Source: CAYPTI01 sp964413525 [NCBI: uncultured bacterium]
GTDB lineage: Bacteria > T1Sed10-126
Reading direction: 5' to 3'
Assembly (NCBI GenBank): GCA_964413525.1
Contig: CAYPTI010000006.1
Span: forward strand, 2,404 to 28,121
DNA length: 25,718 nucleotides
Shown here: piece after piece, positions 1 to 7,729 of the stretch
Numbering within the stretch: the first letter of the stretch is position 1
Layout: each line of letters opens with the position of its first letter
Position numbers and translations under genes: made by a program
Notes under the pieces: generated by a model
What the model saw: only the letters and a program-made list of their open reading frames with translations
What the model was told of the DNA's origin: nothing
Database searches by the model: none

Positions 1-138
1 CTGATCCATTACATCGTCTTCGTGGTGGTCAGCCTGATGTCCCCCGCTCCGTCGGATCAGACGATTGAATCGCACTCCCGTTCCTTCTGGAATCCATCCG
101 GAGAACTTACGGTTGGTGACGAGAAGGCCGGAGTCTAA
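1..138 (+). CDS. C-terminal fragment of an integral membrane protein
   Basis: Frame 1 is open from the window edge to a TAA at 136-138 and gives the last 45 residues of a protein whose start lies outside the window. It begins with a hydrophobic stretch (IHYIVFVVVSLM, about residues 2-13), consistent with the end of a transmembrane helix. A short polar, soluble tail rich in Ser, Pro and Glu follows. An intrinsic terminator lies 37 bases after the stop on the same strand, which supports a real gene end. A single final helix with a short tail is seen in many transporters, for example sodium:solute symporters, but the fragment is too short to name a family. If it is a permease it could serve the neighbouring catabolic island, although that is speculation. 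Confidence 0.6.
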   Translation: MIHYIVFVVVSLMSPAPSDQTIESHSRSFWNPSGELTVGDEKAGV

Positions 139-174
139 CGGCGAGAGACGCTGAGCAGGCCGGAACGATATCAG

Positions 175-217
175 GACCCTCGGTCCCGTTCATCGGGACC
201 GGGGGTCTTTTGTTCTT
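175..217 (+). terminator. Rho-independent terminator of the upstream + strand gene
   Basis: Bases 175-188 pair with 194-207 in a 14-bp stem that contains one T-G wobble. The loop is TTCAT. The + strand continues with a T-rich tail (TTTTGTTCTT, 208-217), so it terminates transcription arriving from the gene that ends at 138. Read on the minus strand the hairpin has no U-tract behind it, so it is at best a weak stop for the minus-strand cupin operon that ends at 245. Confidence 0.85.
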
Positions 218-244
218 CTGGGTCCGGATCGAACCGAATCGAGA

Positions 245-592
245 TCAGGGTTCCTCCAGGTATTCGGTGTTGTCCTCCGTGCGGCGGGGGGTGATCACGT
301 TGATCAACTCCACGCCCTCCTTCCCGGCGTCGATCCCGTGGGGTTCCATGGAGGGGGTAAACACGAGATCGTCCGAGGTCAGGTCGAACGTCTCGCCCCC
401 GCTTCGAAACCGACATTCTCCCCGAAGCACAACCACCGTCTGGGAACCGGGGTGCCGGTGGAGGGGAAAGGACGCTCCGGGGTCGAACCGGTACCGGACG
501 TAGGTTACGTCGCCCTGATCGATCCGTCGGCTGGTAACCCCCTCAACCGGACGGGACAGGTCCGCCCCGGACCAGCGATCAGGTTCGGCCAC
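245..592 (-). CDS. Small single-domain cupin (cupin A)
   Basis: This 115-residue protein is a single cupin beta-barrel. Motif 1 is seen as LHRHPGSQ (His45, His47), with Gln51 where the usual metal-binding Glu stands. Motif 2 supplies His85 (MEPHGI). Metal binding with two or three His is therefore plausible but the site is non-standard. The start is a GTG at 592. The only nearby ATG (609-611) is in another frame and soon hits a stop, and a GAGGGTGG sequence lies about ten bases upstream of the GTG. It is the last gene of the minus-strand arm, 15 bases after cupin B. Such small cupins can be isomerases, lyases, dioxygenases or sensors. The reaction cannot be read from the sequence. Confidence 0.8.
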   Translation of the reverse strand: MAEPDRWSGADLSRPVEGVTSRRIDQGDVTYVRYRFDPGASFPLHRHPGSQTVVVLRGECRFRSGGETFDLTSDDLVFTPSMEPHGIDAGKEGVELINVITPRRTEDNTEYLEEP

Positions 593-607
593 GAACGGGG
601 TCCACCC

Positions 608-997
608 TCATGAAGCATCCTGCTCCGTGATGCCGAACTCCTCCAGCATTTCCCTGTGGGGCGGGCACGGTCCCCCGATGCTCACCATGGGTTCGTCCCC
701 GGTCGACCGAACCGTGTGCTCCACCCCCGGCGGTACGTGGATCACGCAGTTGGCCTCCACGGATTTGGTCACCTCGTTGGTCACGTCCACCGCTTCACCC
801 TCCCCCTGCAGGCAGAAGATCGTGTCCTCCGAGTAGGGATGGTCGTGGGGCTGATTCTCCTCCCCCGGTTTGAGGATCACGTAGTTGAGGGTCGCCCGGT
901 CGCTGCCCGAGTGAGGTCCGATCACGAACCGGGCGTCGTCCGAGATCAGGGGAAGTCGCACGCAGTCCTCCTCGATGTCAAACACCTGAATGCCCAT
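608..997 (-). CDS. Cupin with C-terminal GGPCPP motif (cupin B)
   Basis: A 129-residue cupin. Motif 1 reads HDHPYSED (His51, His53, Glu57) and motif 2 supplies His94 (GVEHTV), so the 3-His/1-Glu metal site looks complete. After the barrel comes SIGGPCPP (GGPCPP at 108-113) and a short acidic tail. Cupin C in the same operon has the same motif at the same residue numbers. The ATG at 997 is chosen because it has an excellent ribosome site (AAAGGAGG) in the 20-base gap after the cyclase stop; an in-frame extension further upstream would lie inside the cyclase gene. It is probably a metal-dependent enzyme in the island's pathway, perhaps acting on a ring-opening product. The reaction is unknown. 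Confidence 0.85.
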   Translation of the reverse strand: MGIQVFDIEEDCVRLPLISDDARFVIGPHSGSDRATLNYVILKPGEENQPHDHPYSEDTIFCLQGEGEAVDVTNEVTKSVEANCVIHVPPGVEHTVRSTGDEPMVSIGGPCPPHREMLEEFGITEQDAS

Positions 998-1017
998 CTT
1001 CCTGTCGCCTCCTTTCG

Positions 1018-1770
1018 TTAGTCCTCCAGAAACGCAACCACCCGGCAGAACGCGGCCTCGCCGCCTTCGAATCGAAAGGGAAAGCACCCGATTTTGCAGC
1101 GGGTGTTGGCCACCTCGTCCAGGTCGCCGCCCAGGTTTTCCACGTGCACGATCCCGTTTTCAAACGGGAGGTGGTGCATGATGAACTGCTCCTCGGGATC
1201 AAACAGGTCCTCGGGGTCCTGGCCGGTCCGTTCCTTGAATTCCCGCGCGATTTTCGGTTTCTTCTCCCGGATCGACGTGTTCATGGGATGGTCGGCCGAC
1301 CCGCAGTCCACGCCGAGCCAGCGAAGCTCCATATCCACCATCCACTCGGCGAACCGGGGACTCGCGCCGGGGTGTTTGCAGAAGTAGCGGATCTCGTCCT
1401 CCTCTTCCCGACCGTTGTAATAATGGTGCCAGCCGGTGTTCAACAGCAGGATGTCGCCCTTCTTGACCTCCATTTGTTCGGTGACCATTTCGGGTTCGAT
1501 CAGGGAAAAATCGTCTACTTCGTCCCGCAGGTCCACCACGACGCCTTCGTGGATCAACCGGTCCAAGGGAATGCTGGCAATGTCTCCCCCGCCGGAAATG
1601 CCGTGCATCTCTGCGTCCAGATGGGTAGAGATATGAAGGGGACTCTCCAGGTACTGACTGACGATTCCGTCCGAAGCATGCCGTTGAAAATAGGAGATCT
1701 TCGGGTTGGGGTAATCGATCCACCCCGGCGAATGCATGTTGAAGGGATGGCTCAGATCAACGTATCGCAT
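1018..1770 (-). CDS. Cyclase-family (kynurenine formamidase-like) metal hydrolase 1
   Basis: A 250-residue member of the cyclase / KynB-like family (PF04199), whose members hydrolyse N-formyl or cyclic amide bonds with a divalent metal. The hallmark HxGTHxDAPxH motif appears in altered form as HISTHLDAEMH (residues 46-56). The His46, His50, Asp52 and His56 positions are kept, while the GT step and the AP pair have changed. Further typical elements follow: IPLDRLI, VVDLRD, and a GDILLLNTGW strand. The ATG at 1770 has AAAGGA upstream. It lies between cupins C and B in the minus arm, and a second, canonical cyclase is encoded in the plus arm at 15049-15702. It probably opens or hydrolyses an amide or lactam intermediate. 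It is longer than the second cyclase, with an insertion of about 35 residues in its C-terminal half. Confidence 0.88.
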   Translation of the reverse strand: MRYVDLSHPFNMHSPGWIDYPNPKISYFQRHASDGIVSQYLESPLHISTHLDAEMHGISGGGDIASIPLDRLIHEGVVVDLRDEVDDFSLIEPEMVTEQMEVKKGDILLLNTGWHHYYNGREEEDEIRYFCKHPGASPRFAEWMVDMELRWLGVDCGSADHPMNTSIREKKPKIAREFKERTGQDPEDLFDPEEQFIMHHLPFENGIVHVENLGGDLDEVANTRCKIGCFPFRFEGGEAAFCRVVAFLED

Positions 1771-1808
1771 GGTTGCTCGTCCTTTCGGAGATTGAGTTTA
1801 CCAGAACA

Positions 1809-1837
1809 AAATTCGATCAAACCGATAGGCCGAATTT
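1809..1837 (-). terminator. Weak AT-rich hairpin between cupin C and cyclase 1
   Basis: In the 76-base gap after the cupin C stop, AAATTCG and CGAATTT (1831-1837 and 1809-1815) can form a 7-bp stem with a 15-nt loop. On the minus-strand transcript it is followed by TTTTGTTC. Low GC and the long loop make it a poor terminator. It could act as a partial attenuator that lowers expression of the last three genes of the arm. Confidence 0.25.
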
Positions 1838-1846
1838 CATCCGGGT

Positions 1847-2206
1847 CTAGTCGTAAAGGGTGTCGTCCGGAGGACAGGGTCCCCCGATGCAGACCATCGA
1901 GTCGTCGGCTTCCATTCGATACCGGGTGCCGGCCTCCAGGTAGACCATGCGGTCGGCCTTCACCGGATGGGATTCGCCCGTGTCGAGGTCCACGAACCGG
2001 CCCCGACCCTGCTTCACCAGGTACACCGCTTCGGATTCCTCGTGAACGAAGGACCGGGACGATTCGCCGGCAGGAATCTCCAGGTAATGCATGCTGCGGT
2101 GCCTGGCACCCATCCCGGGCCAGATCACCGCCCGTCCCCGGCAGCCGTCACCGACGTCTATGGGAACGGAATCGTCGTCAAGTCTACGAACTTCCAGTTC
2201 CATCAT
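1847..2206 (-). CDS. Cupin-like protein with GGPCPP motif, degenerate metal site (cupin C)
   Basis: A 119-residue cupin-fold protein. It is related to cupin B by the shared tail SMVCIGGPCPP (GGPCPP at residues 108-113). Unlike cupin B, its first motif keeps only His55 and Glu59 (FVHEESE), and the second-motif His is replaced (AGTRYRME). The metal site is therefore probably lost or remodelled, and it may be a binding, sensing or partner subunit. Its first ATG (2204-2206) overlaps the stop of the CN-hydrolase as ATGA, with a second ATG directly after it. GAGGGAGC upstream is the ribosome site. The overlap points to translational coupling with the preceding CN-hydrolase. The function is unknown. 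Confidence 0.82.
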   Translation of the reverse strand: MMELEVRRLDDDSVPIDVGDGCRGRAVIWPGMGARHRSMHYLEIPAGESSRSFVHEESEAVYLVKQGRGRFVDLDTGESHPVKADRMVYLEAGTRYRMEADDSMVCIGGPCPPDDTLYD

Positions 2207-3051
2207 GCTCCCTCGCTTTCAATAGGGTACGTCCCGTACAGGTCGGTCCGGCGGTCGTTGAGCAGGTTGTTTCGCGGACTGTGTTCCTTGCTGCTGGCTT
2301 CCGTTAGATCCACGTCCGCGATCAGGACCTCCGGTTCGTCCACGGGGGCCGGACCCACCACGGGCCAGCCGTCCGGGCCGGTCAACAAGCTCCCCCCCAG
2401 GAACCGTGTGGCTCCACAGGGGCCGATCAGATCCGCACAGGCCATGTAAATCCGGTTGATGCTCGACAGCGCCATGGCGCAGTGAGCCTGGATGCACAAC
2501 CCGGTCTCATCGAGCTGTTTTCCGGTGGGCGTGATCCAGGCCGTTGGTACACAGATCAGCTGGGCCTCCTTCAGGGCCAGCGTCCGGACCGCCTCCGGGA
2601 ACCGCAGATCGTAGCAGATAAGCATGGCCAGCGTACCAAGATCGGTCTCGAAGACCGGCAGGTCCCGATCCCCCGGTTCGAAGCGATCTTTTTCTTCATC
2701 GTACAGGTGCACTTTTCGATACGTTCCTACGTGTCCTTCCGGCCCGACCATCACTCCCGAATTGTAAATTTCGTCCCCGTCCCGTTCACAGATTCCCCCG
2801 ACGATGTACATTTGTTCCCCCCGTGCCACCCTGGCCCAGCGCTGAACCGTCGGTCCGTCCGCCGGTTCGGCCACCTCACGAGCCTGGTTCGGCGAGAGGT
2901 CATACCCCGATTGACACAACTCCGGCAGCACGGCCAGATCGGCGTCCTGTTCTACCGCGCGGGAGAGGGATTCCAGCGACCGGTCCCGATTCGCCCGGAC
3001 CCGTCCCGGGTCGGACCGGAATTGCAACAGGGCGACTCGAACGTCGGTCAG
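2203..3051 (-). CDS. Carbon-nitrogen hydrolase (nitrilase superfamily) 1, probable CTG start
   Basis: The protein has the nitrilase fold (PF00795). The catalytic Glu-Lys-Cys triad is visible as LPELCQSGYD (Glu44), YRKVHL (Lys113) and LICYDLRFPE (Cys146), numbered from the proposed start. Such enzymes cleave N-carbamoyl, omega-amide or other C-N bonds in the cytosol. Homology begins at TDVRVALLQF. No ATG or GTG lies near that point. The nearest upstream ATG (3147) is inside the molybdopterin-subunit gene and would add 32 unrelated residues. A CTG at 3049-3051 overlaps that gene's TGA stop (CTGA) and has GGGGAAGGAA eight bases upstream. I propose it as the start, giving 282 residues. A TTG at 3025-3027 is the fallback but cuts into the first strand. 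The gene overlaps cupin C downstream. The substrate is unknown. Confidence 0.85.
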   Translation of the reverse strand: MTDVRVALLQFRSDPGRVRANRDRSLESLSRAVEQDADLAVLPELCQSGYDLSPNQAREVAEPADGPTVQRWARVARGEQMYIVGGICERDGDEIYNSGVMVGPEGHVGTYRKVHLYDEEKDRFEPGDRDLPVFETDLGTLAMLICYDLRFPEAVRTLALKEAQLICVPTAWITPTGKQLDETGLCIQAHCAMALSSINRIYMACADLIGPCGATRFLGGSLLTGPDGWPVVGPAPVDEPEVLIADVDLTEASSKEHSPRNNLLNDRRTDLYGTYPIESEGA

Positions 3052-5396
3052 GACCCGGGTTCCTTCCCCGGAGAAACCCCGGCCTCGTGAATCCGTTCCC
3101 GCAGGGGGCCCGGCTTGATCGGGATGTCCTCCACCGGAACGTCCCACTCGGACAGGGCGTCCTCCACGGCCGATTGAATCGCCGTGGGAACCGGGATAAC
3201 CCCGCTCTCGCCCACCCCCTTGACCCCGAGGGGATTATGGGGACTGGGTGTTTCGATGTGGTCGAGGTTGATGTCGGGCACCTCGGAGGCGGTCGGAATG
3301 AGGTAGTCCATGAGGGAACCGCTGAGCAACTGTCCCTGCTCGTCGTACACGATCTCCTCGTACAGCGAGTTCCCGATCCCGAACCCGATTCCCCCGATGA
3401 CCTGACCGTCCACGATCAGCTCATTCAAAATCGTTCCACAGTCGTGCACCGACGTGTAGTCAAGCAGGCTAACCTCGCCGGTTTCCACGTCCACCTCGAC
3501 CACGGCCATGTCGGCCATCGAGGAGATCGCGGCCGCCTTGGGCGTGAAGTACTCGGTCACTTCCAGCCCGGGGGTCGAGGAAAATTCATACGTCGATCCG
3601 GGGAACACCCCCCGAGCCTCGTGAGCGACCTCGGATAGGTCAATCCGAACCTCGCCGTCGGACCGGTGGCGGATCACCCCGTCGGACAGCACCAGGTCGG
3701 AGGGATCCTCCTCCAGGATTTCTCCCGCAAAGGCCAGGGCTTTTTCTTTCAGGGAAGCCGCCGCCTTGTGGACGGCACTTCCGGCCACGGTGGCGATCCG
3801 GCTCGCGAAGGTCCCCGTCCCGAAGGCGATCTCATCGGTATCCCCCTCCCGCACGTTGATCCGGTCGGGATCCATGTTGAGTTCCTCCGCCGCCACCTGC
3901 GCCAGGGTGGTTTCGTGTCCCTGTCCCTGAGTGGCCGCCCCGGACGACACCGTCACCTCCCCGGACAATTCCGCCCGCAGGGTCGCTCCTTCAAAGTTGC
4001 CGAACCCGGTGTTCTCGATGGCCACGGCGGTGCCGATGCCGATCCGTTTCCCCGAGTCCTCATCCTGCTGTTGTTTGTTTCGCCAGCCCTCGTAATCTCC
4101 GTTGCTCCGCATTTTCTTCACCAATTCGGGATAATTCCCGCTGTCGTAGGTCTGGTACCCGCCCGACCGGGACGGCAACCCCGTCTGGTAGGGAAATTCG
4201 TCCGGCTGAATGAGGTTCCGTTTCCGAAGCTCAAGCGGATCCATGTCCAATTCCCGGGCGGCCCGGTCCAGTAATCGATTCGTCACCATGTTCCCCGCCG
4301 GCCGCCCGGCTCCACGCATGGGCGCGTGTGGAGTGGCGTTCGTGTAAAAAACCCGGACGTCGCAGTTGTAGTTCGGCACCTTGTACGCCCCGGGAATCAT
4401 GGTCGACGTGAGGATGGGAACGATGATTCCCCACATGATGTAGGCTCCGGTCCCCGCCACGAACCGGTCGGTGACGGCGACAATTTTACCCTCCGAGGTT
4501 ATCCCGAGTTCCGCTTCGTGGTACTGCTCCCGTTCGTGAATCGAACACTTCATGTGTTCCATCCGATCTTCGACCCACTTCACCGGCCGTCCCGTCCGGA
4601 TCGTGGCCCAGGAGACGAGCAGGTCCTCGGGGTAGAAGGGAGCCTTGGCTCCGAACGCTCCCCCCACGTCGGGAGCTCTCACCCGGATGCTCTGTTCGGG
4701 AAGGTCCAGGGTTTCCGACAGCAGTTCCCGAACCTCGTGCTGTCCCTGGGTGGCCGAGGTCACCTCCAGCATGTCCTCGACCCCGTCGTCGTTCCAGTGA
4801 GCCATCAACCCACGGTTCTCGATCGGCAAGCAGGCCGCCCGGGCGATGTTAAACCGATGGCTGACCCGAACATCGGCCTCCTCCAGGGCGGATTCGGCGT
4901 CTCCGTAGGACTGGTTGAGCTCCGCCGCCAGGTTGGAATCCATGTCTTCGTGGACCACGGGGGCGTCGTCCTCCATGGCATCCTGAACCCTGCCCACGGC
5001 CGGAAGCGGCTCGTATTTGACGTCAATGGCCTCCAGGGCGTCTTCCGCGGTGTACCGGGAGTCACCCAGCACCATGGCCACCGCCTCGCCCGCGAAGTGA
5101 ACCATCGGGCCCAGGGGTTTCTCCGTCACGGCGTGCAACGCCGGGTGCTTGAACACGTGAGGAAGTTCCGGCAGGTCCCGGGCGTCCTGCGGACCAAAGA
5201 CGGCCTCGACTCCCTCCAGTTTCAGGGCGTCCGAATAATCCACATCCTCCACCCGTGCATGAGCGTGAGGGCTGCGAAGGAAGGCCGCGTGCAGGGTACC
5301 CGGCTCCTCGACGTCGGCGATGTAGCTACCCTGACCGGTAATTAACCGACGATCGTTTTTTCGCGGCTTGGCCTGACCGATGTATTGGTTGTTCAT
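3048..5396 (-). CDS. Molybdopterin-binding large subunit, xanthine dehydrogenase / CoxL family (L1)
   Basis: This 782-residue protein is a full-length molybdenum hydroxylase large subunit. The N-terminal a/b hammerhead domain is recognisable (RRLITGQGSYIAD; SPHAHARV; GEAVAMVLGDSRYTAEDA). The cofactor-binding domain follows, with DVGGAFGAK (243-251), APMRGAGR (358-365) and the active-site Glu in GVGESG (Glu730). CO dehydrogenase form I would show AYxCSFR in the middle motif. The RGAGR seen here resembles the broad form II group, which oxidises heterocycles or aldehydes. The ATG overlaps the stop of the other large subunit (ATGA at 5393-5396). The protein is rich in Asp and Glu. It should act in the cytosol with the 2Fe-2S and FAD subunits. 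The substrate cannot be read from the sequence. Confidence 0.93.
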   Translation of the reverse strand: MNNQYIGQAKPRKNDRRLITGQGSYIADVEEPGTLHAAFLRSPHAHARVEDVDYSDALKLEGVEAVFGPQDARDLPELPHVFKHPALHAVTEKPLGPMVHFAGEAVAMVLGDSRYTAEDALEAIDVKYEPLPAVGRVQDAMEDDAPVVHEDMDSNLAAELNQSYGDAESALEEADVRVSHRFNIARAACLPIENRGLMAHWNDDGVEDMLEVTSATQGQHEVRELLSETLDLPEQSIRVRAPDVGGAFGAKAPFYPEDLLVSWATIRTGRPVKWVEDRMEHMKCSIHEREQYHEAELGITSEGKIVAVTDRFVAGTGAYIMWGIIVPILTSTMIPGAYKVPNYNCDVRVFYTNATPHAPMRGAGRPAGNMVTNRLLDRAARELDMDPLELRKRNLIQPDEFPYQTGLPSRSGGYQTYDSGNYPELVKKMRSNGDYEGWRNKQQQDEDSGKRIGIGTAVAIENTGFGNFEGATLRAELSGEVTVSSGAATQGQGHETTLAQVAAEELNMDPDRINVREGDTDEIAFGTGTFASRIATVAGSAVHKAAASLKEKALAFAGEILEEDPSDLVLSDGVIRHRSDGEVRIDLSEVAHEARGVFPGSTYEFSSTPGLEVTEYFTPKAAAISSMADMAVVEVDVETGEVSLLDYTSVHDCGTILNELIVDGQVIGGIGFGIGNSLYEEIVYDEQGQLLSGSLMDYLIPTASEVPDINLDHIETPSPHNPLGVKGVGESGVIPVPTAIQSAVEDALSEWDVPVEDIPIKPGPLRERIHEAGVSPGKEPGS
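3060..3069 (-). promoter_or_regulatory. Ribosome-binding site supporting the CTG start of CN-hydrolase 1
   Basis: GGGGAAGGAA lies eight bases before the CTG at 3051-3049, inside the last codons of the molybdopterin-subunit gene. The spacing is ideal for the CTG. No ATG, GTG or TTG in the hydrolase frame is at a usable distance. Confidence 0.5.
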
Positions 5397-7720
5397 GGGA
5401 CGTCAGCTCCACTCGCTCCGGAATGTCTGGCAAGGTTCCGTACGGTCTCGGGTTTGATCGGCAGGTGGTTGAATTCGTCACTCGATCCGTCCAGCGCGTC
5501 CAGGATGGCGTTGGTCACGGCCGGGGCCACGGCCGCGGTACCGGCTTCTCCGGCCCCCTTGACCCCGAGCGGATTAAGCGGCGTGGGCGCGTCCTCGAAG
5601 ATGTCGATCTCCATCGTGGTTGGCATTTCCATCACGCCCGGAAGCAGATAATCCATGAAGGACGCCGAAACCAGCTGTCCCTGACCGTCGTAGCTGAGTT
5701 CCTCGTACATCGTCCCCCCGATGGCCTGGGCGATGCCGCCGTGAATCTGCCCCTCGATCAGGGTCGGGTTAACCGCTCGCCCGACGTCATACGCGGTATA
5801 GGTCTTATCCAGCCGGACCTGTCCCGTCTCCGGATCGACCGACACCTCGGCGTATTGAGCTCCGTACGGATAGGTCATATGAGACACCTGGAACGTATGC
5901 TCCACGGTCAGTGAACGGTTCTGGCGGTTGCATGCTTCCACCAATTCCCGAAAGGAGAGCTGTCCCTCCCCATCCGGGTCGCTGTAGACGGCATCGTTTT
6001 GGAGCCGGATCGATTCGACCGGCTGGTTCAACGCTTCCGAGGCGCCCTGAAGCAGGACGTCCTTCAGTTTCGCCGCCGCTTCCCAGGCCGCGCTTCCTCC
6101 CACCACGGTTCCCCGGTCGGAGTAGGATCCGCCGCCTTTTTTTACCTCGTCCGTGTCACCGTGGACGATTCGGATCCGTTCGTAGGAAATGCCGAGCTGA
6201 TCCCCGCAGACCTGCGCAAGCATGGTCTCCATCCCCTGTCCGACATCAGCCAGGCCGGTCTTGCAGACCACCCGACCGTCCTCGGTCACCTCAAGTTTGG
6301 CAAATTCCCAGGGACCGTGACCGGTCTTCTCCACAAACATCCCCCAACCGGACCCGCGGAGCAGACCGTCTTCATCCAACCCCTCGTCCGGTCGATCCCG
6401 GACCGGTTGCTCCACCGCCTTCCGGGCCTTCTTCAACAGCAGTGGATAATCCCCGACATCGTACTCCAGGGTCTCGCCCATCGACTCGTACCCGAGGGAA
6501 TAGGGCATCTGTTCGGGCTGGATCAGGTTACGAAACCGGACCTCCATCGGATCGAGGTCCAGTGTCCGGGCGATGGTGTTCACCAGTCGTTCCCGAACAA
6601 AATTTGCCTCAAATCGTCCCGGCGACCGGTAGGTCCCGGTCCCCGTCTTGTTGGTGGCGACCACGTGGGTCCGGATCCGAAGATTCTCAAGGTCGTACGG
6701 ACCGGGAAGCATGGTTTGGGTAAGCTGGGAGACCAGAACCCCATGCGTCCGCAGGTAGGCTCCGGAGTCCACAAAAATCTCATCATCGAGGGCGAGGATT
6801 CGCCCGCGGTCGTCGAATCCCGCCCGAACCCGGTGCGTCTGTTCGCGGGAGTGATTGGTGGAGGTGAAGTGTTCGATCCGGTCCTCGACCCATCGAACCG
6901 GCCGTTCGAGCTGAAGCGCCGCGTAGGGAATCAGATAATCCTCCGGGTAAAATTCTCCCCGGACCCCGAACCCTCCTCCCACGTCGGTTTCAACCATGTG
7001 AATCCGATCTTCGTCCATACCCAGCAGATGGGAGAGCACCCGCCGGTTGAAGTGAATCACCTTGGTCACGCCGTACACCGTCAACCGTCCCCGGTCCGGA
7101 TACTCCGCCAGAAGGCCCCGGGTTTCGAGGGGAATACCGGTGTGACGCTGGATGGAAAAATCTTCTTCGAGAACGTTGGGAGCCGAAGCCAGTTCGTCCT
7201 CCACGGACCCCTTCGTGACCTCCAGCAGACAGATCTCGTTGTCTCCGGAGGACGGGTGAAGGGATGGCGTATCGGGGTCCAATGCGGTTTGCACGTCGGG
7301 AACGGGGGGGAGCGGGTCGTACTCGATCGCCAGGAGGTCTTCGGCGTCTTCGGCCGCGTACCGGTTTTCCGCCACGATTAACGCCACCGGTTCGCCGACG
7401 TATCGGACCCGGTCCCGAGCCAGCGGATACTGGAGGACCGGCCCGAGTTCATGCTCCTCGCCGAGATCGCTGTCCTCTCCCAGACGCATCGGGATGGGAT
7501 CGAGATCATCGGGCAAATCAGCCGCGGTCAGGACCATGTGAACCTCGGGGAGTTCCTCCGCACCGGCGGTGTCGATATCGACGATTTCGGCGTGGGCATG
7601 GATGCTTCGCACGACGTGGGCTTCCACCTCGCCGGGGCGGTGAAGGTCGGCAATGTAGGTCCCCTTTCCGGTGAGCAACGAGCGGTCTTCCACCCGCTTG
7701 ACCCCGCTGCCGATCGACAT
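5393..7720 (-). CDS. Molybdopterin-binding large subunit, xanthine dehydrogenase / CoxL family (L2)
   Basis: A second full-length large subunit of 775 residues, clearly diverged from its neighbour. It shows the hammerhead domain (SLLTGKGTYIADL; VGEPVALIVAENRYAAEDA). The molybdopterin domain has VGGGFGVRGEFYPED (VGGGFG at 247-252), TYRSPGR (363-369) and GAGEAG with catalytic Glu725. The middle motif differs from the RGAGR of L1, so substrate contacts probably differ. The ATG at 7720 is nine bases after the 2Fe-2S subunit stop, with CAGGGG as a modest ribosome site. Because only one FAD and one 2Fe-2S gene accompany the two large subunits, either two alternative enzymes share small subunits or L1 and L2 sit in one complex. 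No maturation gene (for example CoxD or XdhC type) is seen in the window. Confidence 0.93.
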   Translation of the reverse strand: MSIGSGVKRVEDRSLLTGKGTYIADLHRPGEVEAHVVRSIHAHAEIVDIDTAGAEELPEVHMVLTAADLPDDLDPIPMRLGEDSDLGEEHELGPVLQYPLARDRVRYVGEPVALIVAENRYAAEDAEDLLAIEYDPLPPVPDVQTALDPDTPSLHPSSGDNEICLLEVTKGSVEDELASAPNVLEEDFSIQRHTGIPLETRGLLAEYPDRGRLTVYGVTKVIHFNRRVLSHLLGMDEDRIHMVETDVGGGFGVRGEFYPEDYLIPYAALQLERPVRWVEDRIEHFTSTNHSREQTHRVRAGFDDRGRILALDDEIFVDSGAYLRTHGVLVSQLTQTMLPGPYDLENLRIRTHVVATNKTGTGTYRSPGRFEANFVRERLVNTIARTLDLDPMEVRFRNLIQPEQMPYSLGYESMGETLEYDVGDYPLLLKKARKAVEQPVRDRPDEGLDEDGLLRGSGWGMFVEKTGHGPWEFAKLEVTEDGRVVCKTGLADVGQGMETMLAQVCGDQLGISYERIRIVHGDTDEVKKGGGSYSDRGTVVGGSAAWEAAAKLKDVLLQGASEALNQPVESIRLQNDAVYSDPDGEGQLSFRELVEACNRQNRSLTVEHTFQVSHMTYPYGAQYAEVSVDPETGQVRLDKTYTAYDVGRAVNPTLIEGQIHGGIAQAIGGTMYEELSYDGQGQLVSASFMDYLLPGVMEMPTTMEIDIFEDAPTPLNPLGVKGAGEAGTAAVAPAVTNAILDALDGSSDEFNHLPIKPETVRNLARHSGASGADVP

Positions 7721-7729
7721 CGGTTCCGG

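Noticed and set aside
1144-2307. 387-codon + strand open frame opposite the cyclase and cupin C genes
   Set aside because: It runs antisense to well-supported genes and has Arg/Pro/Gly-rich composition in its second half. No ribosome site or domain is visible.
3052-3147. Upstream ATG (3147) as start of CN-hydrolase 1
   Set aside because: It would add 32 Gly/Pro/Arg-rich residues lying wholly inside the molybdopterin-subunit gene, with no family match.
3048-7720. Aerobic CO dehydrogenase (form I CoxL)
   Set aside because: Neither large subunit has the AYxCSFR active-site motif required for form I. The motifs RGAGR and YRSPGR point to other substrates.
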